Shown: positions 11,132 to 22,887 of the stretch, piece by piece
Position numbering within the stretch: position 1 is the first letter of the stretch
Layout of the letters: every line of letters starts with the position of its first letter
Assembly (NCBI GenBank): GCA_026214975.1
Contig: JAOBSW010001261.1
Span: 1 to 64,000 of the forward strand
DNA from: Gentiana macrophylla
Taxonomy: Eukaryota; Streptophyta; Magnoliopsida; Gentianales; Gentianaceae
Reading direction: 5' to 3'
Length of the DNA stretch: 64,000 nucleotides
Notes under the pieces: model-generated
Databases searched by the model: none
What the model was told of the DNA's origin: nothing
The model's input: the letters and a program-made list of their open reading frames with translations, nothing else
Position numbers and translations under genes: made by a program

Positions 11132-11675
11132 AACTGAGTATCAGGATCATGGTTCAGAGATTTGCGTGTATTTGCAGATGAACAGTGATTGATCTTCACC
11201 AAGACAGTGCTAGGATTTTGTGAAAAAAATATATATTTTTAGCAAGAAGGATGTCAGACCACCGTAGGATTCCATACTTATGGTCACTTTGTTTGAATAT
11301 CTTGTTTCTAATTTCGAATATCAAAACTGACATAGATTTCCTTTTTTTTTTACAATGCATTCTCCGCTAACTATGATCGATGGCGCCAAGAAGAGGATGA
11401 ATATAGGAAAAGCCGGTACTTATAAGTATGTTATTGCTCTTACAAACACATTAAACCGTTATGAGGTTCCAGCAACTGTTTATAGCCAAGTTGGAGCCTC
11501 ACTCCCTCCAGGCTAGTCTGACATATCCAAGACCATAGCTCGGGTAGAAACCTTCCTTTAACTTCTACCATAGCTGTGTATCCTTCTACATGGAAGAGGA
11601 ATTGCAAACACATTTTGTTTTTGGTTGACCTTTTCTAGCCACCAGGAAAATTTAATTCATTTGCAAAAGGTGTTG
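11132..11675 (+). other. B interior, best-preserved copy (U1)
   Basis: After the primer site and a single (not duplicated) leader, an ATG near 11,250 opens MSDHRRIPYLWS, which ends soon. Later a clean stretch encodes KAGTYKYVIALTNTLNRY and EVPATVYSQVGASLPPG before stops. I do not recognise the family. It is not gag, protease, RT or integrase as I know them, and may be captured host sequence. It joins gypsy RT directly at 11,676. Confidence 0.45.
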
Positions 11676-12298
11676 GTGTTATATGATCTCAAAGGAGGGG
11701 ATAAAGGCAAATCCGGACAAAGTAGATGCCCAAAGGACAATGCCTCCACCAAGAAACATCAAGGATGTTCAGAGATTAATAGGGAGAATGGTAGCTCTGA
11801 AAATGTTTTTATCTATATCGGCACAGCATGACCTTATGTTCTTTAAAATTTAAAAAAATGCAACCCCGTTCTAGTGGGATGTTAAGTGCAAAAATCTTTC
11901 AAAGAGCTAAAACCTATCTTTTGAGTTACCAACCTCACCTCTCCTCGGGAAGGATATATGTTCTTTGGTTTATTTATCCGTGCAGTGAGGAAGCGATTGG
12001 CGCCATCTAATCTCTGCGATGTATGGATTTGGCCTGCTTCGGCTATCCAAGCATCGTCGGCGAGCTAGAGAGGAAGTCGGATATATCTATTGAAAATCCT
12101 TGAGCTCCAAATAGTCTATAATACTTTGACATCAATAACTCCTAGGAGGGTATCTTTTGGTTGTCCATCCGTGTTCCATCACCCAACAAAGGCGCCCTCG
12201 CTTGAATAAAAAGCAATTGGCTTTCTATCCTTTATAAGAAGTCGGCCCGATCTGCTAGCAATCTGTGTTCCTTCATTTTTCCTGATGTGTGGGGGAAA
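11676..12298 (+). pseudogene. Ty3/gypsy (Tat-type) RT-RNase H remnant, element D
   Basis: The frames read YMISKEGIKANPDKVDA, then MPPPRNIKDVQRLIGRMVAL, FFK.LKKMQPRS and a FKELKP segment: the RT thumb/connection and start of RNase H of plant gypsy polymerases. The same KFxGYMISKEGI motif is in element H at 60,411, so D and H are related. There is no integrase; the remnant runs into a polypurine tract (GTGTGGGGGAAA, 12,287-12,298) and LTR D. Upstream RT is cut at the junction with the B interior. Confidence 0.7.
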
Positions 12299-13742
12299 TG
12301 ATAAAATCCGGGATTATCCTTAACTAATTTCACATGATTAAAAGCTCTAAAACTGTCCACAGTAAACTTAACTTTCGCCACCCGACAAACTATAACAAAT
12401 CCAATTATAGTCATAATCCTCTTAGGAGCTATTTGGGCAGTACCCAGGCTGTAGTGCTCAAGCCTTCGCCAAGTAAGCCAGGCGAAAGGAAAGCCGAAGA
12501 CCCTGTCAAATTGGTTTTCATACATGGCGCAAATACCCTCTAGGTGGTTGGGGTTTGTAAGTATCTAAATCTACCCCATACTTGCTGCAGATTTTGATCA
12601 CCTTTTCCTGTTGAACGCATTTGATTCCATGGCCGGCCATTAAGCCTTCCATAGTGTTAAAGGTTCAAGGCTTGATGAATGACCAAGAGGAGACGAACGA
12701 TTGCATTAGGGATGAACTAAATAAAGACAAAGGCTAACATGAATATAACATGAAAAAGGAAAGGAGGTAAGAATATTACTTGTGATGAATCAAGGATCGA
12801 AGAAGGAGATGAGGAAGAGTCAGTATAATGCGTTGGTTCTCCTATTTAAAAAAATGGTGGTGAGGACGGTTGATATGATGGGGATCATAAACCACAAAGC
12901 ACTACCTCAAAAACCGTCCCAAAAACATGGGTATAAACGCCTGGATTTTGGGGCCGGTTATAACGGCGTTATAATGCTAATGCTGCAATGTGGCAGAACT
13001 GGTTCTTTCAAGGCCCTCAAATCCAAACAGGACCATACTCAACTTTTGACAAATCCAACCTGACAAGCTCAGTCAGACATGAGGGGCGTATGACGGAGGT
13101 CAGGTCAGTTCCTGCCACTTATCATCTCGTAAATAACTAAGTAACAAATGAGGAAATATAAGATGAACAATCAAGAGCCATGGGCCCCAATAAATACTCA
13201 ATTGTAAGTTCTTTTTTGGGAGGAGATCGGTCTAGTCTGCCTAACCCACTTCCCAATCCACCGCAGGTCGTTCAGGGTGCAACGAAGTCGGGACAATGCA
13301 GCTCAGACAACAGCGTCCTCAGGAACTCTGTGCAGATCGGATAGAGCTAACCCCTGTTTTATCCCACGTGGATGATATAAGTGATAACTACGAGAATAGT
13401 CCCCCATCATAAAGACTCTGATCATGTCATTTAATGCACCGTAATCATCTCCCTAAAATTAAGGAGATTAATGCGTATCATATCCTTTCTTGGTTACAAC
13501 TTGGAATCTATGAAGGACACGGCACCTCCATAATCTACGGCATAATTGTTCCATATATATACGTTCCTAAGAACTACAACTGACTTGATTTCTAAATTAT
13601 GACAGGATACGTAAGCAACTTGAGATTAACAATCTCAAGCTCAGTCCAAAATCGCCCATAAATTCTCCTCGTTCTTGTTTTCTTGAAGGTTTCTAGATCT
13701 TATCAATTGTCTCTGGGTTTATGGTCCGCATCATTACCCTCA
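12299..13742 (+). repeat. Gypsy LTR D, full length
   Basis: A 1,444-bp LTR, TGATAAAATCC...ACCCTCA, directly after a polypurine tract and before TGGTATCCGAC, a possible initiator-Met primer site. Its 3' 1.18 kb is shared with the chimeric LTRs at 5,607 and 43,085. It contains GGATACGTA, like GGATACGT in LTR H. Both a polypurine tract before and a primer site after it suggest two elements once shared this LTR. Confidence 0.62.
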
Positions 13743-14244
13743 TGGTATCCGACAAAATCACGAAGAGAAATGAAACAAAATTTCATTAACCATACTCTAT
13801 TCACATCAAGTTGAACCAGAGCGCAAATTAATGTTTGAATTTAACTTGTTTGGTCTAAGGATTGCTTGGTCTACGATATGGATAGGATGGAGAGTGTTTA
13901 AAGGAGGAATTTGGATTAGATATACTATTTCTTTTGATCATCGTTTTGGTCTCTTAGCGAAGATGGATTGTTTTTGTTGATCACTGCCGAACACGATACT
14001 AGTAAGAATAACTCGCTCAATCACAATATGGCATTTAGAGACATGGTCGATACCACAAACACTATATTTTAATATATAGTCAACCAAAACTAAAATGGCC
14101 AAATAAAAGGCCGGTCGTTCATCAAAATAATTTGGAAGAAATCCTAAACTATAGAAGATTGAAAGCAAGAAAATAAAATATTTGAAGGTTTAAACGATTT
14201 TATTATGAGAATAGTTATAAAAAAAAAAGAAGATCTAATTAGCC
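13743..14244. other. Shared non-coding block, third and oldest copy
   Basis: Homologous to 9,462-10,336 and 46,937-47,816 but more diverged, lacking element C and the 350-bp segment. It continues across element E at 38,544. It preserves the unoccupied target of C and defines the target of E. Confidence 0.6.
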
Positions 14245-15617
14245 TGTGATGGATTTTTGTAAACGAAACAAAAAGACAAGTAATAAAAATCCGGTTAGTC
14301 GCTCCAAGTGCAAAGCTTGTAGTAAAGCGGTTATGCCGGGTCGATCCCACGAGGAACGTGAGGTTTAATGCGTTTTAAGTTTAGGCTAAGAGTATCAGAG
14401 AACTAATGATTTCAAGTTTATCAAATAATGGGGAGAAAAAGCGGGACGAACAAGGATCCACAATTCAAGATAATCATACAGTGCTCCTAATTTCCTACGC
14501 ATGCAAATCAACCAAGGTCAAAATTAACCTATACTAAGCGCCAAATTACTAATATCTTAGATAATTTGTTTATCAACTTTATCAAAGATTGATTCTTCAA
14601 GCATGATAGGCATAAATTCTTTCGAACCTATTATTTAGATTAACAATTCGATAACTTTCGTTTCTCGACAAATTAATTAATCGATTATTATTGCGGTGAT
14701 CTAGGTATCATTCAACTATCGTTAAACGAATATCACAAGCTTTATCTATCGATGTCAAGCACGAAATAAGCGCAATATAAATCTAACCTTTGTCGAAATA
14801 AACCATGAGAAAAATAAGAAAAACGAAACGCCTCTTGAATTGCTTCACCCGTTCATTCAACCCAAGAGTTTAGCTACTCATATTAACTTTGAAATCAAAA
14901 GATTTGTTTTGATTGTATTCGAAAACCAAAAGAAAAGACAAAAACTTCTTTGTTTATTTATGAAAATCGACTATAGGTTGTGTGATGATGATTTTAGGGT
15001 TTGATACAAGGTCGCTATATATAGATGAACTAAGGCGGCTAGGTCAAAACTAAGTCGGTTTGTGCTTGATCGTGTCGGACGGCCCGCCCATTCTTTCGAG
15101 CAACGCAACGCCGCTCTATAATGAACTTCGAATCGGGGTGAGCTTTCCTCAAGCGTTCGTCCGCCCTAACGCATACAAAGCTGCGTCCAAACTTGCTGAA
15201 TGTCAAATCTACTCTGGGCCTTTCGTTCAATGCTTTAAACGCCGTCCCTTTGGGCGCTTGATCTAAACGCTTGATTCGGTTGTGATAGAATTTGGGTTTC
15301 TCAACCTTATCTTCAATCTTTCCATATTTATCTCTTCGTCATCAATTAGCTCGAACTTTATCAACTTTTGATCATCTTTTAGCCTCCAACATGTATGTAT
15401 CTACATCACATCAAAAACACCAAAGCGTAACACAATTCTAATAATCATAAAAATCATAATTAAAACATACAAATCCATCAACTTTGCGATTAACTCCTTA
15501 GCAACGTCATTTGCCCAATATTCCATTTAAACACGTGATTTCCATGCGATTAATACGAATGTCGGGGAAAACCTTATCAAATATAACGTTATAAAGCACG
15601 TAAATTCACCCTTTACA
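14245..15617 (-). repeat. Element E LTR, outer 3' copy
   Basis: A 1,373-bp LTR. On the minus strand it starts TGTAAAGGGTG and ends CCATCACA. TATATATAG lies near 15,017, with GGACG/CGTCC-type words at about 15,070-15,260. Polypurine tract AAGTGTGGGGGAGT adjoins at 15,618. Confidence 0.85.
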
Positions 15618-16647
15618 ACTCCCCCACACTTAGCTTTTGCTCGCCCCGAGCAAAACAAAACAAGATAAAGGCTCGGAAAGAATATAGACATCTCAACACA
15701 TATACCACATAGTCAATAAATTAGATGTTCACCCACGTGAGTGTGTGCATAGCCATAACAAACTTCCACTAAATCCAAACTTGAGGAACTCAAAGCAAAA
15801 CTAGCTAATACCCCTCGTAGAATAGCAATAAATGACACTCATAAGATGCACCCTACAAAGCGTGACATATCCCGGAAAATATGATCGAATGAATCTAGGG
15901 CCTTTACGAAATACTCGAGAGGATAATCCCTACATCATATCTATCGGTTTCTCACTTTGGGGATAAGATAGACGATAACTAAGCCTTATATCCATTCCAT
16001 ACCAATTCTCTAGTTGATTTAACTATTTCACTCTAAACACACATTAGAAGAAGCTATTGCCTCATAGTAGAATAGGACATTTCGAGATAATACCCTACCT
16101 TACTCCAATCATAAGGCAAGCTTTTCCTAAGCGTCGTGAGCTTTTAGTCATCATAGTGGAATAGGACATACGTGGTATACCCTACCTCACTCAAATCATC
16201 GACTAGCTTCCGACACACCCATTTAACTTATTAATTCAACTTTTTCACTTTGACAATAGCTACGTGTTACTTATCACATTCAAGCGTCTAGATATTCACG
16301 CGATTATCTCATACTTGAACTAAATACAAACTATCATAATTACGCACGATATATCGTAGCACTAAGCACATGACTTATAAGAAAATCAAAAACTACTAAT
16401 CCAAAGCGGGTATAACTTTATAACGTAGCTCATCATTCACTATGGCTCGTGAAAAATAAATTTTGGTGAAACAACTAATTCACTAAAAATATGGTATACA
16501 GCATCAATGACTATAACAAATCGAACAAAAACGTGTATTGCCTACTCGGGACAAAACAAAATTTTGAAAATTTAGCTCATTTTAGCATAGAAATAATATC
16601 ATGTAAGCAAATGTATAGATACATACCGACTAAGCCCCTCAAAAACT
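15618..16647 (-). repeat. Duplicated 3' interior of element E
   Basis: A 1,030-bp copy of 18,015-19,025, lying between two E LTRs. It holds the polypurine tract and a hairpin (stem TTTTGCTCG/CGAGCAAAA, loop CCC, 15,636-15,656). It ends CCCCTC directly against AAAAACT and the next LTR, so everything between the 3' interior and the primer-site region has been deleted. Non-coding. Confidence 0.8.
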
Positions 16648-18014
16648 TGTGATGGATTTTTGTAAACGAAACAAAAAGACAAGTAATAAAAATCCGGTTA
16701 GTCGCTCCAAGTGCAAAGCTTGTAGTAAAGCGGTTATGCTGGTCGATCCCACGAGGCGTGAGGTTTAATGCGTTTTTAAGTTTAGGCTAAGAGTATCACA
16801 GAACTAATGATTTCAAGTTTATCAAATAATGGGGAAAAAAGCGGACGAACAAGGATCCACAATTCAAGATAATCATACAGGCTCCTAATTTCCTACGCAT
16901 GCAAATCAACCAAGGTCAAAATTAACCTATACTAAGCGCAAATTACTAATATCTTAGATAATTTGTTTATCAACTTTATCAAAGATTGATTCTTCAAGCA
17001 TGATAGGCATAAATTCTTTCGAACCTATTATTTAGATTAACAATTCGATAACTTTCGTTTCTCGACAAATTAATTAATCGATTATTATTATTGCGGTGAT
17101 CTAGGTATCATTCAACTATCGTTAAACGAATATCACAAGCTTTATCTATCGATGTCAAGCACCGAAATAAGCGCAATATAAATCTAACCTTTGTCGAAAT
17201 AAACCATGAGAAAAATAAGAAAACGTAACGCCTCTTGAATTGCTTCACCCGTTCGTCCAACCCAAGAGTTTAGCTACTCATATTAACTTTGAAATCAAAA
17301 GACTGTTTTGATTGTATTCGAAAACCAAAAGAAAAAGACAAGCTGCTTCTTTGTTTATTTATGAAAATCGACTATAGGTTGTGTGATGATGATTTTAGGG
17401 TTTGATACAAGCGCTATATATAGATGAACTAAGACGGCTAGTCAAAACTAAGTCGGTTGTGCTTGATCGGCGGTCGGACGCCCGTCCATTCTTACGAGCG
17501 CTAAATCGCTCTATAATGAACTTGAATCGGCCGAGCTTTCCTCAAAGCGTTCGTCCGCCCTAACGTCAAATCAAGCTGCGTCCAAACTTGCTGAATGTCA
17601 AATCTACTCACTGGGCCTTTCGTTCAATGCTTTAAACTTCGTCCACTTTGGGCGCCGATCTAAACGCTTGATTCGGTTGTGATAGAATTTGGGTTTCTCC
17701 AACCTTATCTTCAATCTTTCCATCTTTATCTCTTCGTCATCAATTAGCTCGAACTTTATCAACTTTTGATCATCTTTTTAGCCTCCAACATGTATCTACA
17801 TCACATCAAAAACACCGCAAAGCGTAACACAATTCTAATAATCATAAAAATCATAATTAAAACATACAAATCCATCAACTTTGCGATTAACTCCTTAGCA
17901 ACGTCATTTGCCCAATATTCCATTTAAACACGTGATTTCCATGCGATTAATACGAATGTCGGGGAAAACCTTATCAAATATAACGTTATAAAGCACGTAA
18001 ATTCACCATTTACA
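16648..18014 (-). repeat. Element E LTR, inner 3' copy
   Basis: A 1,367-bp LTR nearly identical to the other two. Differences cluster at CTG/CAG, for example the word before the TATA box reads AAGGTCGC, AAGCGC and AAGCTGC in the three LTRs. Confidence 0.85.
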
Positions 18015-19640
18015 ACTCCCCCACACTTAGCTTTTGCTGCTTGAGCAAAACAAAACAAGATAAAGGCTCGGAAAGAATATAGACATCTCAACACATATAC
18101 CACATAGTCAATAAATTAGATGTTCACCCACGTGAGTGTGTGCATAGCCATAACAAACTTCCACTAAATCCAAACTTGAGGAACTCAAAGCAAAACTAGC
18201 TAATACCCCCTCGTAGAATAGCAATAAATGACACTCATAAGATGCACCCTACAAACGTGACATATCCCGGAAAATATGATCGAATGAATCTAGGGCCTTT
18301 CTGAAATACTCAGAGGATAATCCCTACATCATATCTATCAGTTTCTACTGGGGATAAGATAGAGCGATAACTAAGCCTTATATCCATTCCATACCAATTC
18401 TCTAGTTGATTTAACTATTTCACTCTAAACACACATTAGAAGAAGCTATTGCCCCTCATAGTAGAATAGGACATTTCGAGATAATACCCTACCTTACTCC
18501 AATCATAAGGCGCTTTTCCTAAGCGTCGTGAGCTTTTAGTCATCATAGTGGAATAGGACATACGTGGTATACCCTACCTCACTCAAATCATCGACTAGCC
18601 CGACACACCCATTTAACTTATTAATTCAACTTTTCACTTTGACAATAGCTACGTGTTACTTATCACATTCAAGCGTCTAGATATTCACGATTATCTCATA
18701 CTTGAACTAAATACAAACTATCATAATTCGCACGATATATCGTAGCACTAAGCACATGACTTATAAGAAAATCAAAACTACTAATCCAAAACGGGTATAA
18801 CTTTATAACGTAGCTCATCATTCACTATGGCTCATGAAAAATAAATTTTGGTGAAACAACTAATTCACTAAAAATATGGTATACTGACATCAATGACTAT
18901 AACAAATCGAACAAAAACGTGTATTGCCTACTAAGGACAAAACAAAATTTTGAAAATTTAGCTCATTTTAGCATAGAAATAATATCATGTAAGCAAATGT
19001 ATGATACATACCGACTAAGCCCCTCCCCACACTTAAAAGTTCAACATGCCCTCATGTTGTGAGAACTAAAAATAAAAGAACACTTAGCGGATTGGCAACG
19101 CCCGATTACGAATCAGCGGGGACGGAGCCTAGGTAGTAACACAATGTAGCCCGGACAAAGCGCTAAAATAGACCTGCCCAACTTGGAAAAACATGGAAAC
19201 ATCTCGGGGAGAACGGGGTACAATAACGGAATAATGTGAAAAGAATGAATGCAAGAGATAGAACAACAAGTGTCAATCCAAAAATGATCATAATACCAAT
19301 GAAATCGCAATCCAAGGACGTGGTGCTAGACAGCTTACATTATTTACTAAAACACACCCCTACGATAGTCAACAGTAGCGAGAAAAATAGAAAGTGCAAA
19401 AATCATAGAAGCATCCAAAAGGAAAGTAGAAATAGTCATCGTACAACCAAATCGAAGTCGGAGAAAAGAAAGAAATACATCAAACAGAGAATGCATAAAA
19501 AAAATATCCCAACATCACTCAAAGCGGAGCGGAGCATCAACCGGAGAAGGATCCGTGGAAGGACACCGGTGTAGATCTTTGTCTGTGTAGGCTCAGCGGC
19601 GTAGTAGATGCGATGAGCAGGGGTCTACTTTGGAGGCTCA
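18015..19640 (-). other. Element E 3' untranslated interior
   Basis: Non-coding. The polypurine tract lies at 18,015-18,030; its hairpin is degraded here. A second polypurine-like word (AAGTGTGGGGAGGGG on the minus strand, 19,020-19,034) is followed by a hairpin with stem CAACATG/CATGTTG at about 19,042-19,060. The rest, 19,065-19,640, is A-rich on the plus strand with no supportable frame. Confidence 0.6.
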
Positions 19641-19649
19641 TCCTCCTCA

Positions 19650-21053
19650 TCATGCAGACGACTCGGGCTTCTCCTCCATCTTGACCACCTCGGCTATCAC
19701 CCGCTCTATCTCGCTCGAGTAGACATAATCCATATGCATCCTTCGAATACCCGCCCGATCTCTCGGTTGCCGTCCATCAACGATACACTCTAAAACCGAC
19801 AAAATATTATCTTGGCCATCCCGGATGTCACTCAACATCGCCCTCAAACTATGAGCCATCTTGTGCCGAGTAATCTCGGAAGAAGATAATCCGAGAAAGA
19901 ACGGAGGCTTGAGGTGGTGCGAAGTGGAACCAGGCTCGATGAACGGAACGGCCTCGGACTCACCCGTGAGACGGAGCTTTCTCTCTCGAATACCTCGGGT
20001 TCTTAGGCTTGTGATCCCGCCTATACTCCGGCACTCCGGCATCATTTGCATATCGATGAATCAAATGGGGTACAATCAAAGCTGCGCTTGTAATTCTTTT
20101 GATGAACACCAACTCATCATAAATTGCTCGGCCAACATCCACATTTAACTTGAAAACCAAAGCATACATCATCCCAAGGTCGCCTATGTGAAAGTGTGTC
20201 AAATTATTCTTGGCGATGCGACGACTGGATGAAACGGCGATAAACTCTCCAATCTTGAGACCACGCCGTAGTAACAATCTCCTTGCGATCGCACTTTGGC
20301 CTAAGTGTCCATGCAACATCGGGCAAACCGTCAACCTCAACTCCTCCAACGGGTCTTGTCCCGCATCCCCGCCTCGCTTAATCTCGTCTTTATAATCCAA
20401 TCCTCGAAAGCCGCCAAACCATATTTTGCATTAATGACTTGGGGCGAACGGAACTTTGACACCCTCACCATCACCACACCCGTATCCAAGTTGGTTTCGA
20501 AAAGTTGGCATAAAATTCTCTAACCAAAGAATCATTAACCGAGTCGTCGGGATTTTCATCAAAGCGTCCCATTGCTTATCCTTCAACTTGATTGCACAAA
20601 AGAGGGTCCACATTTGTCTCCAACAACGCCCCTTTCGATCAACATATTTCTTGCAAAGTAGTGTTTTGTGTAGACCTCGTGTGCTTTTGGATTGACAAAT
20701 CTACGAGGCAAGGGTATGAAACCTTTGCCGGCCTCACTCTCTTTCTAGGATTTTTTCGCCTAGGTTCGATCTCTTCGTGCACGGGCGTTTCCTCCGTAGC
20801 CTCGGCTCTAGAAGGTGCTTCCCCGATGGACCCTAGGCCTCCGTGCTAAAGGAGTATCATCGTCCGTCTCGAGTCCGAGGTGGATTCATCTCTTAAGGTT
20901 GTCCTAGTTTGGGTGGCTCAGGGGTTGCTCCCGAATACTCACACCTCGGTTAGGGTCTAAATTAGAAGGATCATCATCCAAACGTTTACGTTTGCCGATT
21001 CGACAACCTTCTCTTTACCAGGCTCTGCGCTTAATGACTGCTTTCTTCACCAT
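19650..21053 (-). pseudogene. ORF Y: extra Athila 3' ORF (plant transposon protein domain), frame broken
   Basis: Starts at ATGGTGAAGAAAGC (21,053), just after a likely 3' splice site at 21,068. The frames give LPRRFVNPKA, ERG, DALMKIPTTRL, LTHFHIGDLGMMYALVFKLN, VGRAIYDELVF and PHLIHRYANDAGVPEYR, matching the 'putative plant transposon protein' domain of Athila-group elements (once called env-like). It ends VKMEEKPESSA at 19,650. Roughly 465 codons, with at least three frame changes that may partly be sequence error. No signal peptide or membrane segment is evident, so an envelope role is not supported. Confidence 0.65.
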
Positions 21054-21067
21054 ATTAACCTAAATGT

Positions 21068-21839
21068 CTAAACCAAACGATTCACAGCAACAAAGGTTAC
21101 CCGTTTATCATCCAAAGCGGGATTTCAAACCAACCGAACCACAATCATCACCCAACAACCCATTCATCATCCATCACACACCATACCACCATAACAGATC
21201 AAAAGGAAAAAAAAAAAGCAGAAAAGAGAGCGAGTTAAGATGGTATTCAAGTGAGCGAGCCGACCCAAAGATCGAACTTGCCAAAAACGTGAATTAAACC
21301 GGAGAAGTTGTTAGGAACTTACCAAGTAGGATGAGTAGATGTTGATTGAGGTGAAAATAGGTCCAAACAACGCAAAAATATCGTCCAAAATCGAAATTTT
21401 CTACGAAGAAGAGTCGGATTGCAATGGGTCCGATTCGCCAATAATATCGTCGCGTTGGAGGATTCGTGGTGAGAATCAAAGAGAGGGGTGAAAATCGGCT
21501 GTAGCACTTTGAATCGCTCGATTTGGTCAAGAATTCTTGAATTTAGGGCAAAAGGAGGGAGAGCAACCGTTTTGCTTTTGAAAATTTCGAAAAGTGAAAG
21601 TTCATTCGAAGGAGGGGTATATAGACATGAGTATGGACGCTCGTCCAACTCAGTGGACGGGCGTCCTTTGGGAAATTAGATGAACCGGACGGGCGCCCGG
21701 TTTAGTAAACGCTTCGTCGAGATTTTGAATCACATACGAGATTGGAGGAGATTATCGGACGAACGCCCGTGCCCAGTGAACGTTCGTCTTAAAATTAGTC
21801 ATCTTTGGGACGGGCGTTCATACTTATGGACGGGCGCCC
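21068..21839 (-). promoter_or_regulatory. Promoter-like array, TATA box and 5'-UTR intron before ORF Y
   Basis: On the minus strand: seven 12-bp words of the type GGACGNNCGTCC (21,635-21,839), TATA word CTATATA (21,618-21,624), about 290 bases without a frame, splice donor CTTG|GTAAGTTCC (intron starts 21,322), a T-rich stretch and acceptor TTTAG (21,068), then the ORF Y ATG 15 bases on. The LTR of E has the same word family upstream of its TATA. I infer an internal promoter and a spliced transcript for ORF Y; neither is tested. Confidence 0.5.
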
Positions 21840-22047
21840 GGTGAGGCTTAAATCGAAAATCATACAATTCCATACAACTTAAATTCAAAAGTGCATCTTC
21901 TTATTAACCTAATTAAGATTTTAAAAATACAAGCGCAAATTAACAAAGTACCATCAAAACAAAAATAGATAAGTATGATTAGGTTGCCTCCCACCCAGCG
22001 CTTTCATTTTACGTCGGGGCTCGACGGAGGTAAAACTAACTAAGAGG

Positions 22048-22452
22048 TCACTGGTCTGCGTAGATCTCGTCCCAGTCCACTACGCGAATGAGACGTCGAA
22101 GCATGTCGATAGCCGGAGGAAAATCGAACTCATCCTGCAAACACCAATCCTCACCAGCTACCTCAGCACCTCTGAAATGCTCAGCCCGCAGCACCAGTGC
22201 CAAATCCGTCAGCATAGAATCATTAAGTATCTTGTACGGACGTCTTATTGCCTCCTGCAACTCCTCAGTCGTGAAATCGCTGCCTCCCGAACAAGGTGGA
22301 ACAATGATAACGTATGTGATGGTCTTAACCTGAGTACTAATATCAAAATCTACATGAAGAATTATAGTGCCTCCTGGTCCATCATCTACTGTGATCAGCG
22401 GGATCCGACTAATGAGTGGAAACTCCTCAGGGCGAACTCCGTGAAGATCCAT
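22048..22452 (-). CDS. ORF X: intact small ORF of element E, unknown function
   Basis: A 134-codon frame from ATGGATCTTCACGGAG (22,452), open and unbroken in an element whose other genes are frameshifted. An upstream in-frame ATG at 22,485 would add 11 residues, but TTTTTGCTTTCTAG just before 22,452 looks like a 3' splice site, so I prefer the shorter start. The protein is acidic and soluble-looking, with DDGPGGTIILHVDF, a Cys-Ser-Gly-Gly stretch, DFTTEELQEAIRRP and a C-terminal DWDEIYADQ. No signal peptide, zinc motif or membrane segment. It lies between pol and ORF Y and is flanked by two copies of a conserved box (22,563-22,612 and 21,979-22,030). I do not recognise the family. Confidence 0.55.
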   Translation of the reverse strand: MDLHGVRPEEFPLISRIPLITVDDGPGGTIILHVDFDISTQVKTITYVIIVPPCSGGSDFTTEELQEAIRRPYKILNDSMLTDLALVLRAEHFRGAEVAGEDWCLQDEFDFPPAIDMLRRLIRVVDWDEIYADQ

Positions 22453-22887
22453 AACTAGAAAGCAAAAACTGACAGATAGACACATAAAAGCTTAGTAAAA
22501 CTAACTAAAATAACATACGAAAGCAAAAAGAACTAAGAAAAACTAAAACGAGATTTGATATCTAGGATGCCTCCTAGTGGCGCTTTTGGTTTATGTCGTT
22601 AGCTCGACATTCAATTCAGGTCTAACCCGGGTCGGGCCACTTTGGCTTCCTGCCGGTCATCTCAGCAACAGCATTCTTAACAAAATTAGGTCTACAAAAA
22701 CAGCGAAGGGTTCGGGATTCGCCCCAACCATTTTTCCTGTGCCTGCTCGATCTTCTCGTCTGATGGAGATCTCTTCCGTACTTTATGCTTCTTCAAATCC
22801 ATTTCCTTCCAAAGATTGTTCCATGTCGACTTCCGGCAAAAGCTTGGTGATTGATACTATCATCGAGAGAATAGGTGCTGGGAGAAC

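Larger units (their letters stand above)
1851..11680. repeat. 9.8-kb segmental duplication, copy U1
   Basis: Same order and insertion points as 39,376-49,145 (U2): TRIM remnant, MITE end, LTR B end, B interior, LTR A, gag A fragment, element G, chimeric A/D LTR, element C, shared block, LTR B with MITE, B interior. Homology stops near 11,680, where U1 continues into gypsy RT and U2 into LTR A. Both copies share the secondary insertions G and C at the same bases, so those insertions predate the duplication. Without element E, the two copies lie about 13.2 kb apart, start to start. Confidence 0.85.

Noticed and set aside
19236..19574. 112-codon plus-strand frame, Lys/Arg-rich
   Set aside because: Lies in the A-rich 3' interior of minus-strand element E; composition explains the basic protein and no domain is visible.
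19650..21053. Envelope protein for ORF Y
   Set aside because: No signal peptide, transmembrane segment or cleavage site seen; the sequence fits the plant transposon protein domain.
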